Source of the DNA: Icerya purchasi
Lineage: Eukaryota; Arthropoda; Insecta; Hemiptera; Monophlebidae
NCBI GenBank assembly: GCA_039619475.1
Contig: CM077115.1
Coordinates: 224,239,291-224,303,290, forward strand
Length of the DNA: 64,000 bases
Reading direction: 5' to 3'
In this document: positions 11,102 to 22,780 of the stretch, piece after piece
Layout: each line of letters starts with the position of its first letter
How positions within the stretch are numbered: position 1 is the stretch's first letter
Notes under the pieces: model-generated
Told to the model about the DNA's origin: nothing
What the model saw: only the letters and a program-made list of their open reading frames with translations
Databases searched by the model: none
Position numbers and translations under genes: made by a program

Positions 11102-11928
11102 AGGATGTCGCCCGGTAAACGTGTGAGGCAGTTTCGTCAATGTAAGCGGGAGGAGAAAGAGCGCCAGGAATATACCGAATTCTTGATGAATACTCCGTTT
11201 TCCTCTAGTACAACTGAGGATGAGAAGATGCTTGCCTTCGAAGCAATGAAGGTGAAAGAGAAGAAGAAGAAGAGAGAGGGTAAGAAGTACAGGAGGTACC
11301 GATTAAAACGGAAGATGAATACGGAGTAACAAAAAGCCTTGCCTGACGAGAAACGCAACACGGTTTGAGCTGGTATAGTGTGCATCTACGAGAACGAAAC
11401 ATCGTCATCGGAACTTCAATCTATAGAACACGAACTTTTAAAATTTGACCCAAACGAAACACAAATGAAAAGGATGTCTACGTCACATGACGGTGTAGGA
11501 GATATCTGTGCAATCGAGACCATTGTTAATGGAAAAAGAGATCTTTTTATCTCTGTTTACATCACACGAGGAACACCAGTACGTTCAATTGAAAATTTGT
11601 CTGCGTTGAATTTAATGGCATACAGTCCAAAGGCGTGTGTATTTAGGCTTGTTAGGGAGAAGGAGTATTATTTGATACCCATCACATTCTTCGCGGAGAT
11701 ATAAACATAAATCTACAAAGCAGCGAAGGATCTCGGTTCATCGAGTTCATGCGTGAAACATTAAATTTCGAACTGAACAACGACCCATCAATCTCGACAA
11801 CCAGAAATAACATATGTATTGACGCAGTTTAGGACACTTTGATCATCTGGAAACTAAAAACTATATATGTCGTAATTTTCCAAATTACAAACCCTTTTCT
11901 AAGTATCACTAATGTGCAATAAATACGA
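11102..11928 (+). pseudogene. Transposon-associated endonuclease/exonuclease-like domain, copy 2
   Basis: A Lys/Glu-rich frame (11102-11329) is followed by an open frame (11378-11704) with ISVYITRGTPVRSIENLSAL and LNLMAYSPKACVFRL. After a frameshift comes LRGDININL near 11692-11715 (family GDFN motif), then FIEFMRETLNFELNNDPS and STTRNNICIDAV near 11740-11830, and an end FLSITNVQ with stop near 11927. The order (ISVY, GDxN, TCID) matches the endonuclease/exonuclease/phosphatase fold. A similar domain is attached to PIF1-type helicases in Helentron-like transposons, which I infer as the source. Frameshift and stop codons make it a pseudogene. The last 100 bp are repeated at 9560-9669 and 10990-11060, split there by the mariner. 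Confidence 0.5.
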
Positions 11929-12794
11929 TGTTTGTTAAATATAAAATAGCCTTTTTATTCTCTTCTCCTAGATGAATACTTTAGTTGTGTAGGTAATTAG
12001 TTAAGTCCTTCTAAGACATCTCCATGATCTGAGCTATTTCCCGCAAGGGAAGTTGTTTAAAAGTTTTTGTTCATTTAAATTAATATCGATTTTTATTGCG
12101 TTACTATAGCAGTTGACTGTTTGTTTATATTTTGTTTCTTTACTTTATGTTACCAATTTGTAAAGTCATGATTATCGATCTCTGTTATCCGAAACTAGTC
12201 GGCTATATTTAATTAATTTTTTTAATTATATTTATTTGTGTACGAATGTTTGTTTATTTTGAAAGTATTAACATTTTATTCAGTTTGTGATCAACTTAGT
12301 GAAATAGTCGAAATTATTACATCCCATCCAAAAGACACATTGTCACAATATACTTGGTTTGATTTTTTAACGTATCGATATTTTACGGCTGCAAATGAGA
12401 ATTATTTTTGTGTCACGGCGAGAAAATTGATTTTTCTTAAATTCGGATTAAATTTAAGTAATATAGCGTCCTATGGAATGTCGATTTTCATACCTATTTA
12501 CAGAGATCAGTATTCAGTCCGCATTCTTGTGTTTAGAGTAAAAGCAATGTCGTAGCACAAAAGCCTATTTGATCGAAGCGGATTTTGAAAAGTATGATCA
12601 GCTTTTTTTATTTGAAGTAATCCACAACAACCGAAGAAGAGCAATTCAAAATGTTCAAATTGCGTCGGCAACAAAGTAAAATAGATAAATTTAAGTCGAA
12701 GAGCATCGTCGAAGTTTTAAAAAGATTCGCGATCACGCTTGTTAACATTACTTTTCACTATATCTACTTATTTCACTCGATGTTTCTTTTATGC
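11929..12794. other. 3' flank of the endonuclease-like relic; no gene recognised
   Basis: The first part is a diverged paralog of the sequence flanking the mariner. About 12080-12195 is an inverted copy of about 7678-7795. A 105-codon open frame (12238-12555) has no family I can name; it is AT-rich and may be another relic of the same transposon. Confidence 0.4.
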
Positions 12795-12910
12795 TGTACA
12801 GTAATTAAAAACACCAATTTAAAATTAATTATTTAATTTATCACGCCGCCGGGGTATTTGATAAATTAAATAATTGTTTTAAATTGGTGTTTAAAATTAA
12901 TTACTGTACA
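12795..12910. repeat. Foldback repeat, about 50-bp arms
   Basis: Arms 12795-12843 and 12859-12910 are near reverse complements with one small indel and a GC-rich loop (CGCCGCCGGGGTATTT). Outer ends are TGTACAGTAATT. This is a MITE-like or foldback structure; no target duplication was identified. Confidence 0.75.
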
Positions 12911-13800
12911 CAATGGTAGATTTTCAAGATGTTAGAAAAGAAAATGTTTGGTTTAATTGCTTTGTAATATTTTTTACGTTTAACGATTTCGCTTTTAAAC
13001 GTATTTGCTAGTAAAGTCATGGTTTTAAATTTACTTTTTTGGGATCTGGTCAATAATTTTTATTTACCGCTGCGCAACACGCAAAAAGAGGAAAAATGGC
13101 GTGTATTTTTTTTTTTCCTAACCAAAAAGAAGCAGCGGAAGAGATTGGACCAATCAGAAAGCGTATGCATTTGAAAAACGCGATTCATTTACCGAGTCTT
13201 TCAGAAAGAATTGAATATTGCCTTTGTAGAAGAAATTAAAGTGTATTTCTTGTTTACATTGATATCCAATACGTTTATTCACTTACTCTGGCTTTAATAT
13301 TTAATTCTGCATTATTTTCGCACATTTTATCCGAAATTTTCTGTTCTGCGCTGAAATTACACGCCAAATCAAGTAACACCACCTCAAATAGATCGTTTTA
13401 CGAATACATATCGTTTTCTAAAGTGGTTCATTTAATATTGTATGTGCCGCGATTGGTCCAATCACTTCTTGGTTATGAAAAAAAAAAAATACGCAAAAAT
13501 GGCTGCTTGTCAACCGTTTGCGATCGAGCCTTTGCCCGAGTTATTGTAGTTAGTCCGTTCTTTGTTGTTGTTTGGGACCGTTTGTTTTTTGCTTTTATTT
13601 TTTTTTTGTCGTCAACATCCCGCAATTTAACGTTTTTTCATCCGAATTTTTTAATTATTTTGTTGAAAATAGCCCTTTCCAGGGCTCGTTCGTCATTTTT
13701 CTGAAAGTAAACATCGCTTTATGTACTAAGGGTTTTATTCGATATTATAATTTTTACATCCGAAATTTTTAGTATTTACAAATTAACCGTAAACAACACT
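12911..13800. other. No gene recognised
   Basis: AT-rich with T-runs. A frame at 13423-13704 is hydrophobic and compositionally biased, without a recognisable motif. Confidence 0.4.
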
Positions 13801-14900
13801 CTCTACCTTTAAAGATCGAAGTATTGCTAGGTGAAGAATTTTTTGGTGAAGATGTAACAAAATTTATCGTATACGCTCATGTTAAAAAACTACAAAAAAA
13901 AAAAAATAATAGAAGCTCGGTCAGACACGGTCCCGAATTTGAATCTAAACGAGACATTGTCAGATGAAAAAACGTTGCATCAGCCGAAGCCCCGAAACGG
14001 AAACTTGATCGAAAGCAAAAGGTTATATATAATGGAGCACGATACGGCTTCGGTGCCTTCAAACGAAAACCTTTTTGTTTTTACTTTTACCGCAACAGGT
14101 ATATTGAATCTTTGAAACGGTTCTTTCAAAATCAGTTTGATGTAACGTATTTTCTGTGCGACCGATCAAGGTTTTAACATAGATCCTCGATTACTCAATC
14201 TTTAACGATCGAAGTATTAGTAGGTGAAGAATTTTTCTCGATGAAGATGTAATGAAATCTATCGTATGTAGAACAAACTATATAGGATTATCGAAACCGA
14301 ACGGATTCTCATAGGCCGATCACGCGTCGCATCTGCCATCTTTGAATATCGCGTAAGCAAACGTCTGTTCCATCTGTGTTTTATTCAAAAAGGATCTCAT
14401 TGGACAAGTAATGTACCGCTTGACGTGAACAATATATGTATGGTACACGAGCTGCCGTCTTGATGATTAATGTACATATTGCGGAAACGTCATCAGGTTC
14501 ACAGGTCGTGTTATTCGCATGGATACGTTAAAAAATCTTAATTTGAAAAAATGGTGACAATATTAAACCTTTGCGCGCATCACACGACATTCGAATCAAT
14601 GAGAGTTCCTTTCCAGTTGAAGATAAAAATGCAGAGATACAAACGAGCCTCGTAATTGAATCTATATCCGACAATGCTGACACGTAGATATATGTTGCTT
14701 GCTAAACAACATATAGGCTTCGAAAACTATCTCGATACAGCACCCTGTATGAGCAAGTTAGACCATCGAGTTCCAACGAGCACGCCGAAGAATTGACAGT
14801 TCCAAGTATTTATTTAGGAGAATCAACGTTGCACCATTTATGATGGCAACCGGTGAGATCCAACCAGAGAGCACTTTTTCTACTGATCATCCCTGACACA
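13801..14900 (+). pseudogene. Decayed transposon-like coding region of unknown family
   Basis: Two segments about 390 bp apart (13809-13873 and 14202-14267) encode variants of IEVLxGEEFFxEDVxKxIV, suggesting an ancient internal duplication or two overlapping copies. A CTYCG zinc-ligand-like motif occurs near 14471-14485, and longer open pieces (for example INESSFPVEDKNAEIQTSLV near 14598-14660) occur between stops. I do not recognise the family. Its position beside the endonuclease-like and OTU-like relics makes a Helentron-type origin possible but unproven. Confidence 0.3.
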
Positions 14901-15123
14901 AGATCAATGCTTTTCCGTAAAGCGGAGGAAATAACATCATGGAGGGGAGTTTTTGACAGTAGATGTTTTTTCTCTAGCTAGTAAATTTTTTTTTTCGCCT
15001 TTCGTGGAAATTCCGAAAATTAAATTTCGAAGTAAGAAACAATGTAACTTCAAAACTCAGTTGTAGGAAGTTACATTATATTCCGGTTTTAGTTTAAGTA
15101 TATTATTTTTTTTTTTTTTTTTT

Positions 15124-15510
15124 TAATTCAAGTTTCAATATTGTTTTATTTATACTTTCTTGTCTATTCAATCTTCCGTTCCACTCTTCCTCTGCTTTTT
15201 TAACTTTCCTTCTATGCGCCGTTCTAACCTCTCTGCGATTTGCCTCCCGCGTTTTGGACATAGTTTTCTCCCTTCCTCGCTGTTCCCCGTTATTCTCTCA
15301 TGCCTTATCCTTATCCCCCCCCCTTCCCAAACAATCAATTTATTTGTGATTCCGATCATATAATGTTCAGTATTCCTTCTCTTTCTGCTATCCTAGCTCT
15401 TGATTCCTTTCTGTCAGCTATCTCTGATCGTGTAAGGATCTGAGTCTCTCTTACGCCCCTGTTACATTGTCCTTGGGCCAATATCCATATTGACAAACCT
15501 ATAAAAAAAA
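15124..15510 (+). mobile_element. LINE 3' end (family D), plus strand
   Basis: Frameshifted coding resembles the last part of the RNase H-bearing LINEs here (FFNFPSMRRSNLSAIC, FGHSFLPSSLF, CLILIPPPSQT) and ends with SFLSAISDRVRI and a stop at about 15439-15441. The 3' UTR has CCATATTGACAAACCTATA followed by an A-rich tail at about 15500. The same end is found at 44205-44350 and, inverted, at the right edge of the window. A separate T-run lies at about 15107-15123. Confidence 0.65.
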
Positions 15511-16435
15511 AGAAAACAAAAATTATATTTAAATATATTCATTCCACCGTTTGAAAGAAAGTAAGAAAAACGCACAGAATTCTGAAGGGTGAAAAAAGAC
15601 AAACCCTCTTTTTGAGAAAACCAAAAATCACCCTCCAGCTAAAACCAATCGTGATTGTCATATGGAATTTCATGTGAGTATAATGTACAAGTATATACTG
15701 AAGATATCAAATAAGATCGTTTTGTTTTGAAAATTCGAACTTTAAGGTGTGAAAAGAGATAAAAAACTGTTTTCCAAAAGATACATAAACTGTTATATTT
15801 TCAGTAGAAGTGGATTATGAAATTATGGTTTTGGATTAATAATCATTACATGGTATACTAAAAGGTGTACACGATTTGTTTTAAATCCCCTAAAGATTAA
15901 TTATATCAAAAGGCTTAATCCCGTTTTTGGCATAAAATAATTTCCAGCGATTCAGGTAATGATTTGTTTAACTTTTACTTTACTATTTCTTATTTATTTC
16001 TGCCACTACTGCCTGCGTACCTGCTACCAAAGACAATAGTATCCTTTTCTCTTTTTTCGTTTTTGAATTATTCGACATGTATTATTTCCAACGATTCGGG
16101 TAATGATTTATGTCTAATGCAAATGTATTAATTATTAAATGTATGCGTTATATTTTTATACGCTATTACTCTGTCCATTCAATAGTTGTTATTTACTTTA
16201 ATTTTTGCTTTTATGTGTTTAATTTTAATTTTTTTTCTGGAAATTAATACATATATTCACTTTAATTATGATTTGAAATTAATGTGTATTAATGATAAAA
16301 TATTTGTTCCTCATTGTGCAAAATACATAGATATCGATGGTGCACGTATTTTGTTTACTTATAAGTTTTAATTAAAAACAAAAAAATAATAATAATCATT
16401 TATATTTCAAGCACAAAGACGCTGAATGGTTAAAT
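15511..16435. other. No intact gene; weak OTU-like echo near 16260-16371
   Basis: Most of this is AT-rich sequence without motifs. The plus-strand stretch at about 16280-16350 (CINDKIFVPHCAKYIDIDGA) is a diverged relative of the OTU-like fragment at 8328-8573. Confidence 0.4.
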
Positions 16436-17062
16436 AAGTAGAGTATCATCATCATTTGTTATCAACCCGAGGATTGTTTTGTAGCATCACGCCATTCTAT
16501 AACTACTACATCTCAGGTATACTTTTCCTTTCTTCAATCATCACGGTGCTATTACTCGGGATATAATGAGGTAGTTTCCCCTTGCTTTCCTCATCACAGT
16601 GTCGTAGCCGAATGAATCAGTATGTGATTCTCGCCGTACGATTGTCCTAGCTTAGACCTTACTGACATCATTTGTCTTCAGTTCTAAGAAGGTACTGGTA
16701 ACAGCTGTTGTCCTGTACCAGAGACCGTAACCTTGATTTCCAAAGCTGTGGAACGCCGCAGTTGATTTCTTAAGAGAAAAATCCTATCACCGTCTTTAGG
16801 ATAGGTAACCTGTCTCTGTTCCTATCCAGTCTGAGAAGGCCTTTCTGGAGTTGAACTCGGTATTTGCCTCTCTCAAACCCCCCCCATTTGGTTTACCGAC
16901 CCGGTTTCCCTCTGGGATTTTCACCCAAACTTCTACCAGGTAGCTTGGCGTAGAAGGGCCGCCACGTGCAGGCAGGTGTTGGGGTGGAAGTGGAGAGGCT
17001 ATGAAATTCGCTGGTGAATTTTATATTGCGCATCACACTTCCTGGGGCGAGGCCCCAAGTAG
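16436..17062 (-). repeat. GC-richer dispersed repeat, probably a retroposon without ORF
   Basis: This block stands out from its AT-rich surroundings by higher GC and lack of a convincing frame. Read on the minus strand it ends in a short ATGATGATG-type run (about 16445-16455), which is how many RTE-like LINEs and the SINEs that use them end. I infer a non-coding retroposon or LINE 3' UTR; the family is not identified. Confidence 0.4.
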
Positions 17063-17296
17063 TATATATCGAACAAATAAATAGTATGAGGCTGACGAAA
17101 TTCGAAAAGAGCAAATTAAAAGATGATAGCAGCGATCAAAGAAAATGCATCCAAGCGGGCGATTTAGTGTATAGATAAATTTCCCATTTTTAAAACCTGG
17201 AAGGAATTCTGCCGTTTTTAAACGTTTCTGGTTTAAAAATTAATTGTCTCTGTAAATTTCATTAGTACATTTAAGCAATTGTCAGGTTTCCGTCTC

Positions 17297-17370
17297 TACT
17301 ACTATTATGATGATGATTATTATTATGATTATTATTATGACTATGATTATTATGATTATTATTATTATTA
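17297..17370. repeat. (ATT/ATG)n microsatellite
   Basis: Imperfect trinucleotide run directly before the CATATACATAT sequence targeted by the following LINE. Confidence 0.8.
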
Positions 17371-17383
17371 CATATACATATAC

Positions 17384-17414
<31 letters not shown>

Positions 17415-18321
17415 GGGCGCGCCAGCGGCATTGACCCAACAACAATAGAAATTAAGGAAGGGGTTAAATAAAAAGACGATTAGAAATAGAGCTTAGGAAA
17501 GATTGGAGTACCGGGATTATATCTGGGGATGGAAAGGAAAGGACAAAAGAAGAATTATACGGAGCAGGAAGACCCAGTGCCAAGATTTTCGAGTACAAAA
17601 CAGAGCGCTCGGAATCAAGGGCAGGGCATTCAAAGAAGATGTGGTTTGCATCACATATGAGAGGAGAGATGTAATTATGAAGGGGACAATCGGGAGAAGG
17701 GGACAGGGAAAAACGAAAACGTGAAGAGGGTAGAAGTGAGTGATTAATACGCAGTCTGATTAAGGAAATGATCGCGGAGCGTTGATAAGAATAGGATTGA
17801 AACCACGGCTGGGAAGAGGGAACCGGTTGAATTTGAAGATAATGAGAGGCGGGATTAGAAAATAGGGAAGGATAGATGTCCGACCATAGTCGGGAATGAT
17901 TAGCTGAGGAAAGAAGGAGGATGTCCGAGGTAGGAATTTTGCAGAATAAAGGACCATCGCGGGCGGCCGAACGGGCTAAAAAATCAGCTAACTCGTTGCC
18001 CTCGATGCCAGAGTGACTAGGAACCCACAAAAGGTCAATAGTAATGGAACGGGATGAAAGTAAATTGGATATAAGAAAACGAATTAAAAGAATGATAGAA
18101 TTGGAGGAATGAGAAGGAGGAGAAGAGATGGCTTGGAGAACACTTTTGGAATCGGAGACAATCAGACATTTACTGATCTCTCTTATGGATGGAATGAACG
18201 AGACTGTGCGTAAAATGGCGATAGACTCCGCTGTGAAGATAGAACAGAAGGAAGGGAGCTTGAAGGACTCAGAGTGATTAAGTGAGAGGGAGGTAAACGC
18301 GCCGCCCACCCATATACATAT
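17371..18321 (-). mobile_element. 5'-truncated LINE (family B), minus strand, probable 11-bp TSD
   Basis: The poly(A) tail shows as a T-run at 17387-17414 and is followed by the 3' UTR GGGCGCGCCAGCGGCATTGACCC family signature on the plus strand (positions 17415-17437). The 5' edge lies within the RNase H domain at about 18310. CATATACATAT flanks both sides (17371-17381 and 18311-18321), consistent with a target duplication, although the surrounding microsatellite makes this ambiguous. Confidence 0.8.
17464..18309 (-). CDS. LINE RNase H and C-terminal region, 281 aa, open but truncated
   Basis: An uninterrupted frame equals about residues 385-665 of the longer family B protein at 52.0-54.1 kb. 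It retains RNase H from just after the first catalytic Asp: ESFKLPSFCSIFTAES (Glu), LIVSDSKSVLQAISS (Asp) and LLWVPSHSGIEGNELADFLA (last Asp). A Cys/His end (CPLH...CDANHIFFEC) follows. The first Asp-containing motif and all of RT are missing, so it cannot be functional alone. The start shown is only the first usable codon after the truncation. Confidence 0.8.
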   Translation of the reverse strand: MGGAFTSLSLNHSESFKLPSFCSIFTAESIAILRTVSFIPSIREISKCLIVSDSKSVLQAISSPPSHSSNSIILLIRFLISNLLSSRSITIDLLWVPSHSGIEGNELADFLARSAARDGPLFCKIPTSDILLLSSANHSRLWSDIYPSLFSNPASHYLQIQPVPSSQPWFQSYSYQRSAIISLIRLRINHSLLPSSRFRFSLSPSPDCPLHNYISPLICDANHIFFECPALDSERSVLYSKILALGLPAPYNSSFVLSFPSPDIIPVLQSFLSSISNRLFI

Positions 18322-18337
18322 ATATATATATATATAT
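18311..18337. repeat. (TA)n microsatellite
   Basis: CATATACATA followed by a TA run, continuing the sequence into which the family B LINE inserted. Confidence 0.8.
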
Positions 18338-18639
18338 GTAAATATGTATGTGCAAATGTAATCAGTATATTTCTTCTAAATATAACTGGTGAGTTTTAAG
18401 ACCCGAAAGCGTTGCTGCAATGCAATGCAATTTCTAGTTGCCGAATACTCGTAATTGCATTTAAATAGCGTACGATTTATTTTTTCTTTCTTTTATATCG
18501 CGTTGCAACGCAAAATGTTTCCTCGCCACATGTTATAACAGAAGAAAATCTCGGGAGAAATATTCCCCTACATTAATTCCACACGTGCAAATAAACAATT
18601 TCATTAAAAGAGGTTAAAGCGAGCTTTCCAAATTATTTA

Positions 18640-19265
18640 TTTATTTATTTTTTTTTCATTTATTATTGCACGCAATCTGTCTAATAAACAATAAGCGGCA
18701 GTGTTAAGGAGGAATTAGTTAATAAGTATGGAATGCTTCCCGGCGGTCGCGATTCCTTGTTGCTGATGAGGTATTATACAATTTACACAATTATATTCCA
18801 CCGATTCGGCCGTTTGAATCGGGTACCGTCTTCGATGAGACTGTGTGCCAACTGATTGCAATGATTTTGTAGCCGTTCTATATATCGTGTGCTGGCTGCC
18901 TCGATCTCTTCTTTAACCGTAGGCATTCGCAGATCTTTATGTATCTCATCATTGTGCACATACCATGGCGCACCGGCTATCGTTAGCAGAATTTTGGATT
19001 GCGTTCTTTGGATGATCGCTATATTAGACCTGCTCGCGGTTCCCCACAGTGGGATTCTATACGACCATATAGGCTTCAGCATTATGTTATAAAGCAGCAC
19101 TTTATTTTCTATGGATAGTACTGAATTCTTTCCGATTATCCAATACATTTTTCGAAACTTAACATTTATCTGCTTCCGTTTAGCATCTATGTGCTTTCTC
19201 CATGTTAATCTTTCGTCGAGGTGTAAGCCGAGATATTTTAGCTTTCCAAATGAATTTCTATTTCG
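18640..19265 (-). pseudogene. Jockey-clade LINE reverse transcriptase C-terminus
   Basis: Minus-strand coding begins near 19260 with KLKYLGLHLDERLTWRKHI and continues without a break into the 121-codon frame 18783-19148: LLYNIMLKPIWSYRIPLWGTA, IIQRTQSKILLTIAGAPWYV and DLRMPTVKEEIEAASTRYIERL. These are the conserved post-palm motifs of Jockey-clade elements (LxPxWxYGxxLWG, APWYVxN, DLxxPTVxEEI). No RNase H is expected. A short A-rich tail appears as the T-rich run near 18640-18656. The catalytic palm upstream is lost by 5' truncation at about 19265. Confidence 0.85.
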
Positions 19266-21512
19266 AATTGACTTGTAGTGATTAACTTAATTCGCGAAAC
19301 TGAGATTCAATTTGTTTTTTTAGTCACGCTGGATTGCTAGCTATAGTAGTAACATCCCTTAGCATAGCGGAAGAGCTGCCTGGTCCGACAATATCAGTTA
19401 TGTTGTAATTAAGAAGTGAGACTCTTCTGGTAGCTTATCGTAGCTTGTTTGTAATTCTTAAATTATAACGGATATGTCGAAATTGCAACTAGAATGACGA
19501 AAAGTAATTTTTACACCGAATAATTTCTATCCAACAACGTTTTGGCTCGACTACCATGCAAAGTTATTTTTCGGTCGCTCTCCGCTGTTGTTTTAAATGT
19601 TTCTGTGCCTACAGCAATGGGCATAGTCTTTTTTCGCGACTTTTTTTTGATTACCTAGCGAAATCGTTGTGTGTTTCGAACAAAAAGCTATTTAAAGAAG
19701 TTTAATGTTTTTTTCGTTCTTTTTTTTTCAAGTCTTTGTAATGTTGAACAACTCGATCAGACAGTTCTGTGTAGCTCTGTTTTTTTGTTGTTGTTTTTCC
19801 CTCTTTTTATGAACGAAGCAACTACGGAATTTTACGTAACGAAGTTTGAATGTATAATTAGAAATAGAATAGCTAGAGAAAGCCGAACCGAAATGGAAAG
19901 GAAAAATATATAATAAAAATTGTGCGTTGGAGTAGTTATCAACAGCGGGGGATGGAAGAGGAGAGAACACTGGAAAACGAATAATGAACGCAGACGATAT
20001 GTTAGATAAAATGTAGGTTACGGGACCGAAGCAGAAACGGATAAAATATAAAGTGAACAGTCTCCGTTCTAGCATTGTGGAGTTAAAGTTTCAATTAGAT
20101 CGAGTCCAACGAAGAGGTATATTTGGAATTAGCGAGAAGAGAAGCTGTACGGAGATATTAAAGGCAACGGAGATTGAATGAGTCTGAAAAATTCGTTTTC
20201 AATTGCTTTCGATCATCCCGCTGCGCGACAATCAGTTGACGATTTCGATGAAGCAAAATATCACAGACACAGAATTGCTCTTTTGGAGAACGTATGGCAG
20301 CGAAAAGAAGCAGTCAGACGGGAAATGGTTTGCAGGAGAAAAGGAACTGGCGATATGGCGAGAAGAAGGTGAAAATGGATAAAAATAAACATATTTGTAA
20401 TTCTGCGGATTTTGTTATTTTCTTTTTATAGGCACTTACTTTTATGTTTCCGAAATTTTTAACCCGGGGTCGTTAGCGTATTTAAAAGTCGCTAGGCGAT
20501 CGCGCATGTATTTCGTTGCAGCATTTTTCGTCCACACACATTTTTCATTAATTTTTCTCGTATAAAAGTATGTGTCAATGGATATTGTGTGTACATGACG
20601 TGTGGTCTTCTCTCATTTTTTTATAGGAGTGGGAGGGGGTTCTTTTCGGAAACTTTATCGCACTATCTTCACTTTTTTATCTTTATCTTCCGCTCTTTTA
20701 ATTACCGAACATGTTTTCGTCGATGGTGGTTCGCGGTAATTTTGGGAAATTTCTGTTTATATTAAAAGCTGTGGCGTGGATCGCCGCTAATTGGCACGTG
20801 TTTAGAAATGTTCTTCCAGCGGCGGCAATTATCGTGCCAGATTGCATTGGATACGAGCGGTGCTAGTTTGTCACGATAAAAAAAAAAAAAAAAGAGAAGA
20901 AGATATAAACTGCACACGTTTTTGCAAAAAAATTTTCAACTCGTAATAATATTTTGACGGTAGCCGATTCAAATGGAACAAATTTTACTCGACTTACCAG
21001 CAAATGAGGTAGGAAGTATAAAAATAGTGACATGGCGCATTCTACCGTTTTCATGCTAGCAATAACCTTTCGTAGCACCTCGGACATGCTCACTTTGCGA
21101 AGAATTCGGTAACGAAATAATGTTAAAGCGTGCCATGGAGAATGTCAAAATTTTCGCAATTTCTCTTAACCCTATGGATCCGAATAAAGAAAAATTTCGG
21201 GACAGTTCTCTCTGATCATCCTTCATGTTTCTCAGACACGATTTGAATACTTTGTCGTCGAGAAAACGAGGCTAGTGCCTAGATAAATTCTACTTCAGCT
21301 GCAGCTATAGCTGACCTCGCCCTATAACAGCGTATCTCTAACCAGATTATACAATCTCGGCTGAATAGTCTTTTCGGCATGTATCGACATACAAAGGAAT
21401 GAACGGTAGCGCCGGGTTTCGATACATTAATCGTGCGATAGAAAATTAAAGAATCGAAAATCAACCAGGAATGTCTATAGTTTAGTATTTCCTAAAAACG
21501 TTAAAAACCTAT
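19266..21512. other. No gene recognised
   Basis: Short frames only, none with a recognisable motif. The segment 20080-20160 reads LQLDRVQRRGIFGIS on the plus strand, faintly like an RTE C-terminus, but is too short to call. Confidence 0.4.
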
Positions 21513-22430
21513 GTTGATGATATTGCAGTGGTAATTGCGACAAAAACGCAACCGCAACTTGCAGAGAAAATTGTAAGAGTTTATAATGCAATAGAAAAAC
21601 ATTTCTAGTGAATTTTGGACTTTCAATTAACGTCTCAAAATCGAATTATATGATTCTGAATAATAAATTGAATAATAGTGCTTCAGATTAATATGGATTA
21701 GATATTATACATGTTACTCAACTTAAATATCTAGTAGTAATTTAAAATTCTATGATAATTTTACTTCCATTAAAAATAAAATAAATAAATTTTTACTTGT
21801 ATTTAACAAATTATACAACAATCAGAAGGCTATGAATTACAAGAAAGGGAATAATATTATACAAGTCAGTAATACTAAGCAATGCCAATTGTATGGCAGT
21901 ATCACGTATACCGACATGTTAAAAATACAACGATTTAAGAAAATGTTGCAAAGCTATCAACGACTTCTCATTACAAAGTTAATTAAATCGTATAATAGAA
22001 TGATAAGTTATCAAGCCGGTTTAGAGTTCTTGCAGGACTTAAACCGATGGATATGGAAATCGAAAAGCATATTTTTTTGTTTAGTATTAAACATAACATT
22101 AGTAACGTAAAATATATTCATAAAAACCTGATTACCTATCAAAATCAATTACTTGATGTTAAAAAATTAAAAATTATTTTCGAAAATTATTATGTAGATA
22201 AATTTCAACAAATATGGAATAATTACAACGGTATCGCATTTCAGTAATTTCCGGATATTAGGGAAAAATTAAATAATAAAGTTCGTACCCCAAATTTTTT
22301 TAATGTGTATAACTCTGGACATGGAATATTTAAAGTGTACTTGTACAAGTATGGAATTGCGGATTCGGAAAATTATGTTACATGCAATTTTCAGGACAGC
22401 GTGTATCATATTTTATAAGGCTGCGATTAG
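21513..22430 (+). pseudogene. R1/LOA-like LINE reverse transcriptase C-terminal relic
   Basis: The catalytic YVDDIAVV of RT is readable at about 21513-21535, followed by KSNYMIL and QLKYLVV (about 21640-21740). Further on, SYNRMISYQAGLEFL and, after a frameshift, AGLKPMDMEIEKHIFLF (about 21980-22080) match the conserved motif after the thumb of R1- and LOA-type LINEs (YRTVS...LAG..P.D.EI). A GHGIFKVYLYKYGIAD segment near 22315-22370 and CNFQDSVYHILYKA near 22383-22425 match the usual Cys/His C-terminus. Multiple stops show it is dead. This is a lineage separate from families A, B and D. Confidence 0.7.
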
Positions 22431-22433
22431 GGG

Positions 22434-22780
22434 CATATCTACTTAAGGGCATTTTGAGCTGCAGCCCAGGGCCCGATGGATACAAAGGGGCCCCAGCCTC
22501 CATTAAAAACAATAGATGATCGATATTGTGAAGTAAAAAAAAAAATGATACCTAAAATTAAAATTCAGAGATATATTTAACTCTAATTTTTCAAAATTAT
22601 TTTTACGTAATATACATCATCCTGCTTCAGAGTCTACTTTAAACGGTTAACATTTAACCTAACTATGATAAAATATTTTTCAAAATCAATATAGTACATG
22701 ATCAGGGCCGTATCTGAGGAGGGGTCCCGGTTCACCTCCACCCCAAATGTCTGCGAAATCATAACTGCTTGAATTAAATG
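22434..22780. repeat. hAT-like terminal sequences
   Basis: AGGGGCATATCTACTTAAGG (near 22437) and CAGGGCCGTATCTGAGGAGG (near 22704) resemble the CAGGGGCGTATCTA-type ends of hAT elements of the ZMYM-like group, whose transposase relic lies just downstream. Whether they belong to one element is unclear. Confidence 0.4.

Noticed and set aside
12238..12555. 105-aa frame as a gene
   Set aside because: AT-rich, no motif, embedded in a dispersed repeat; described only as part of the flank.
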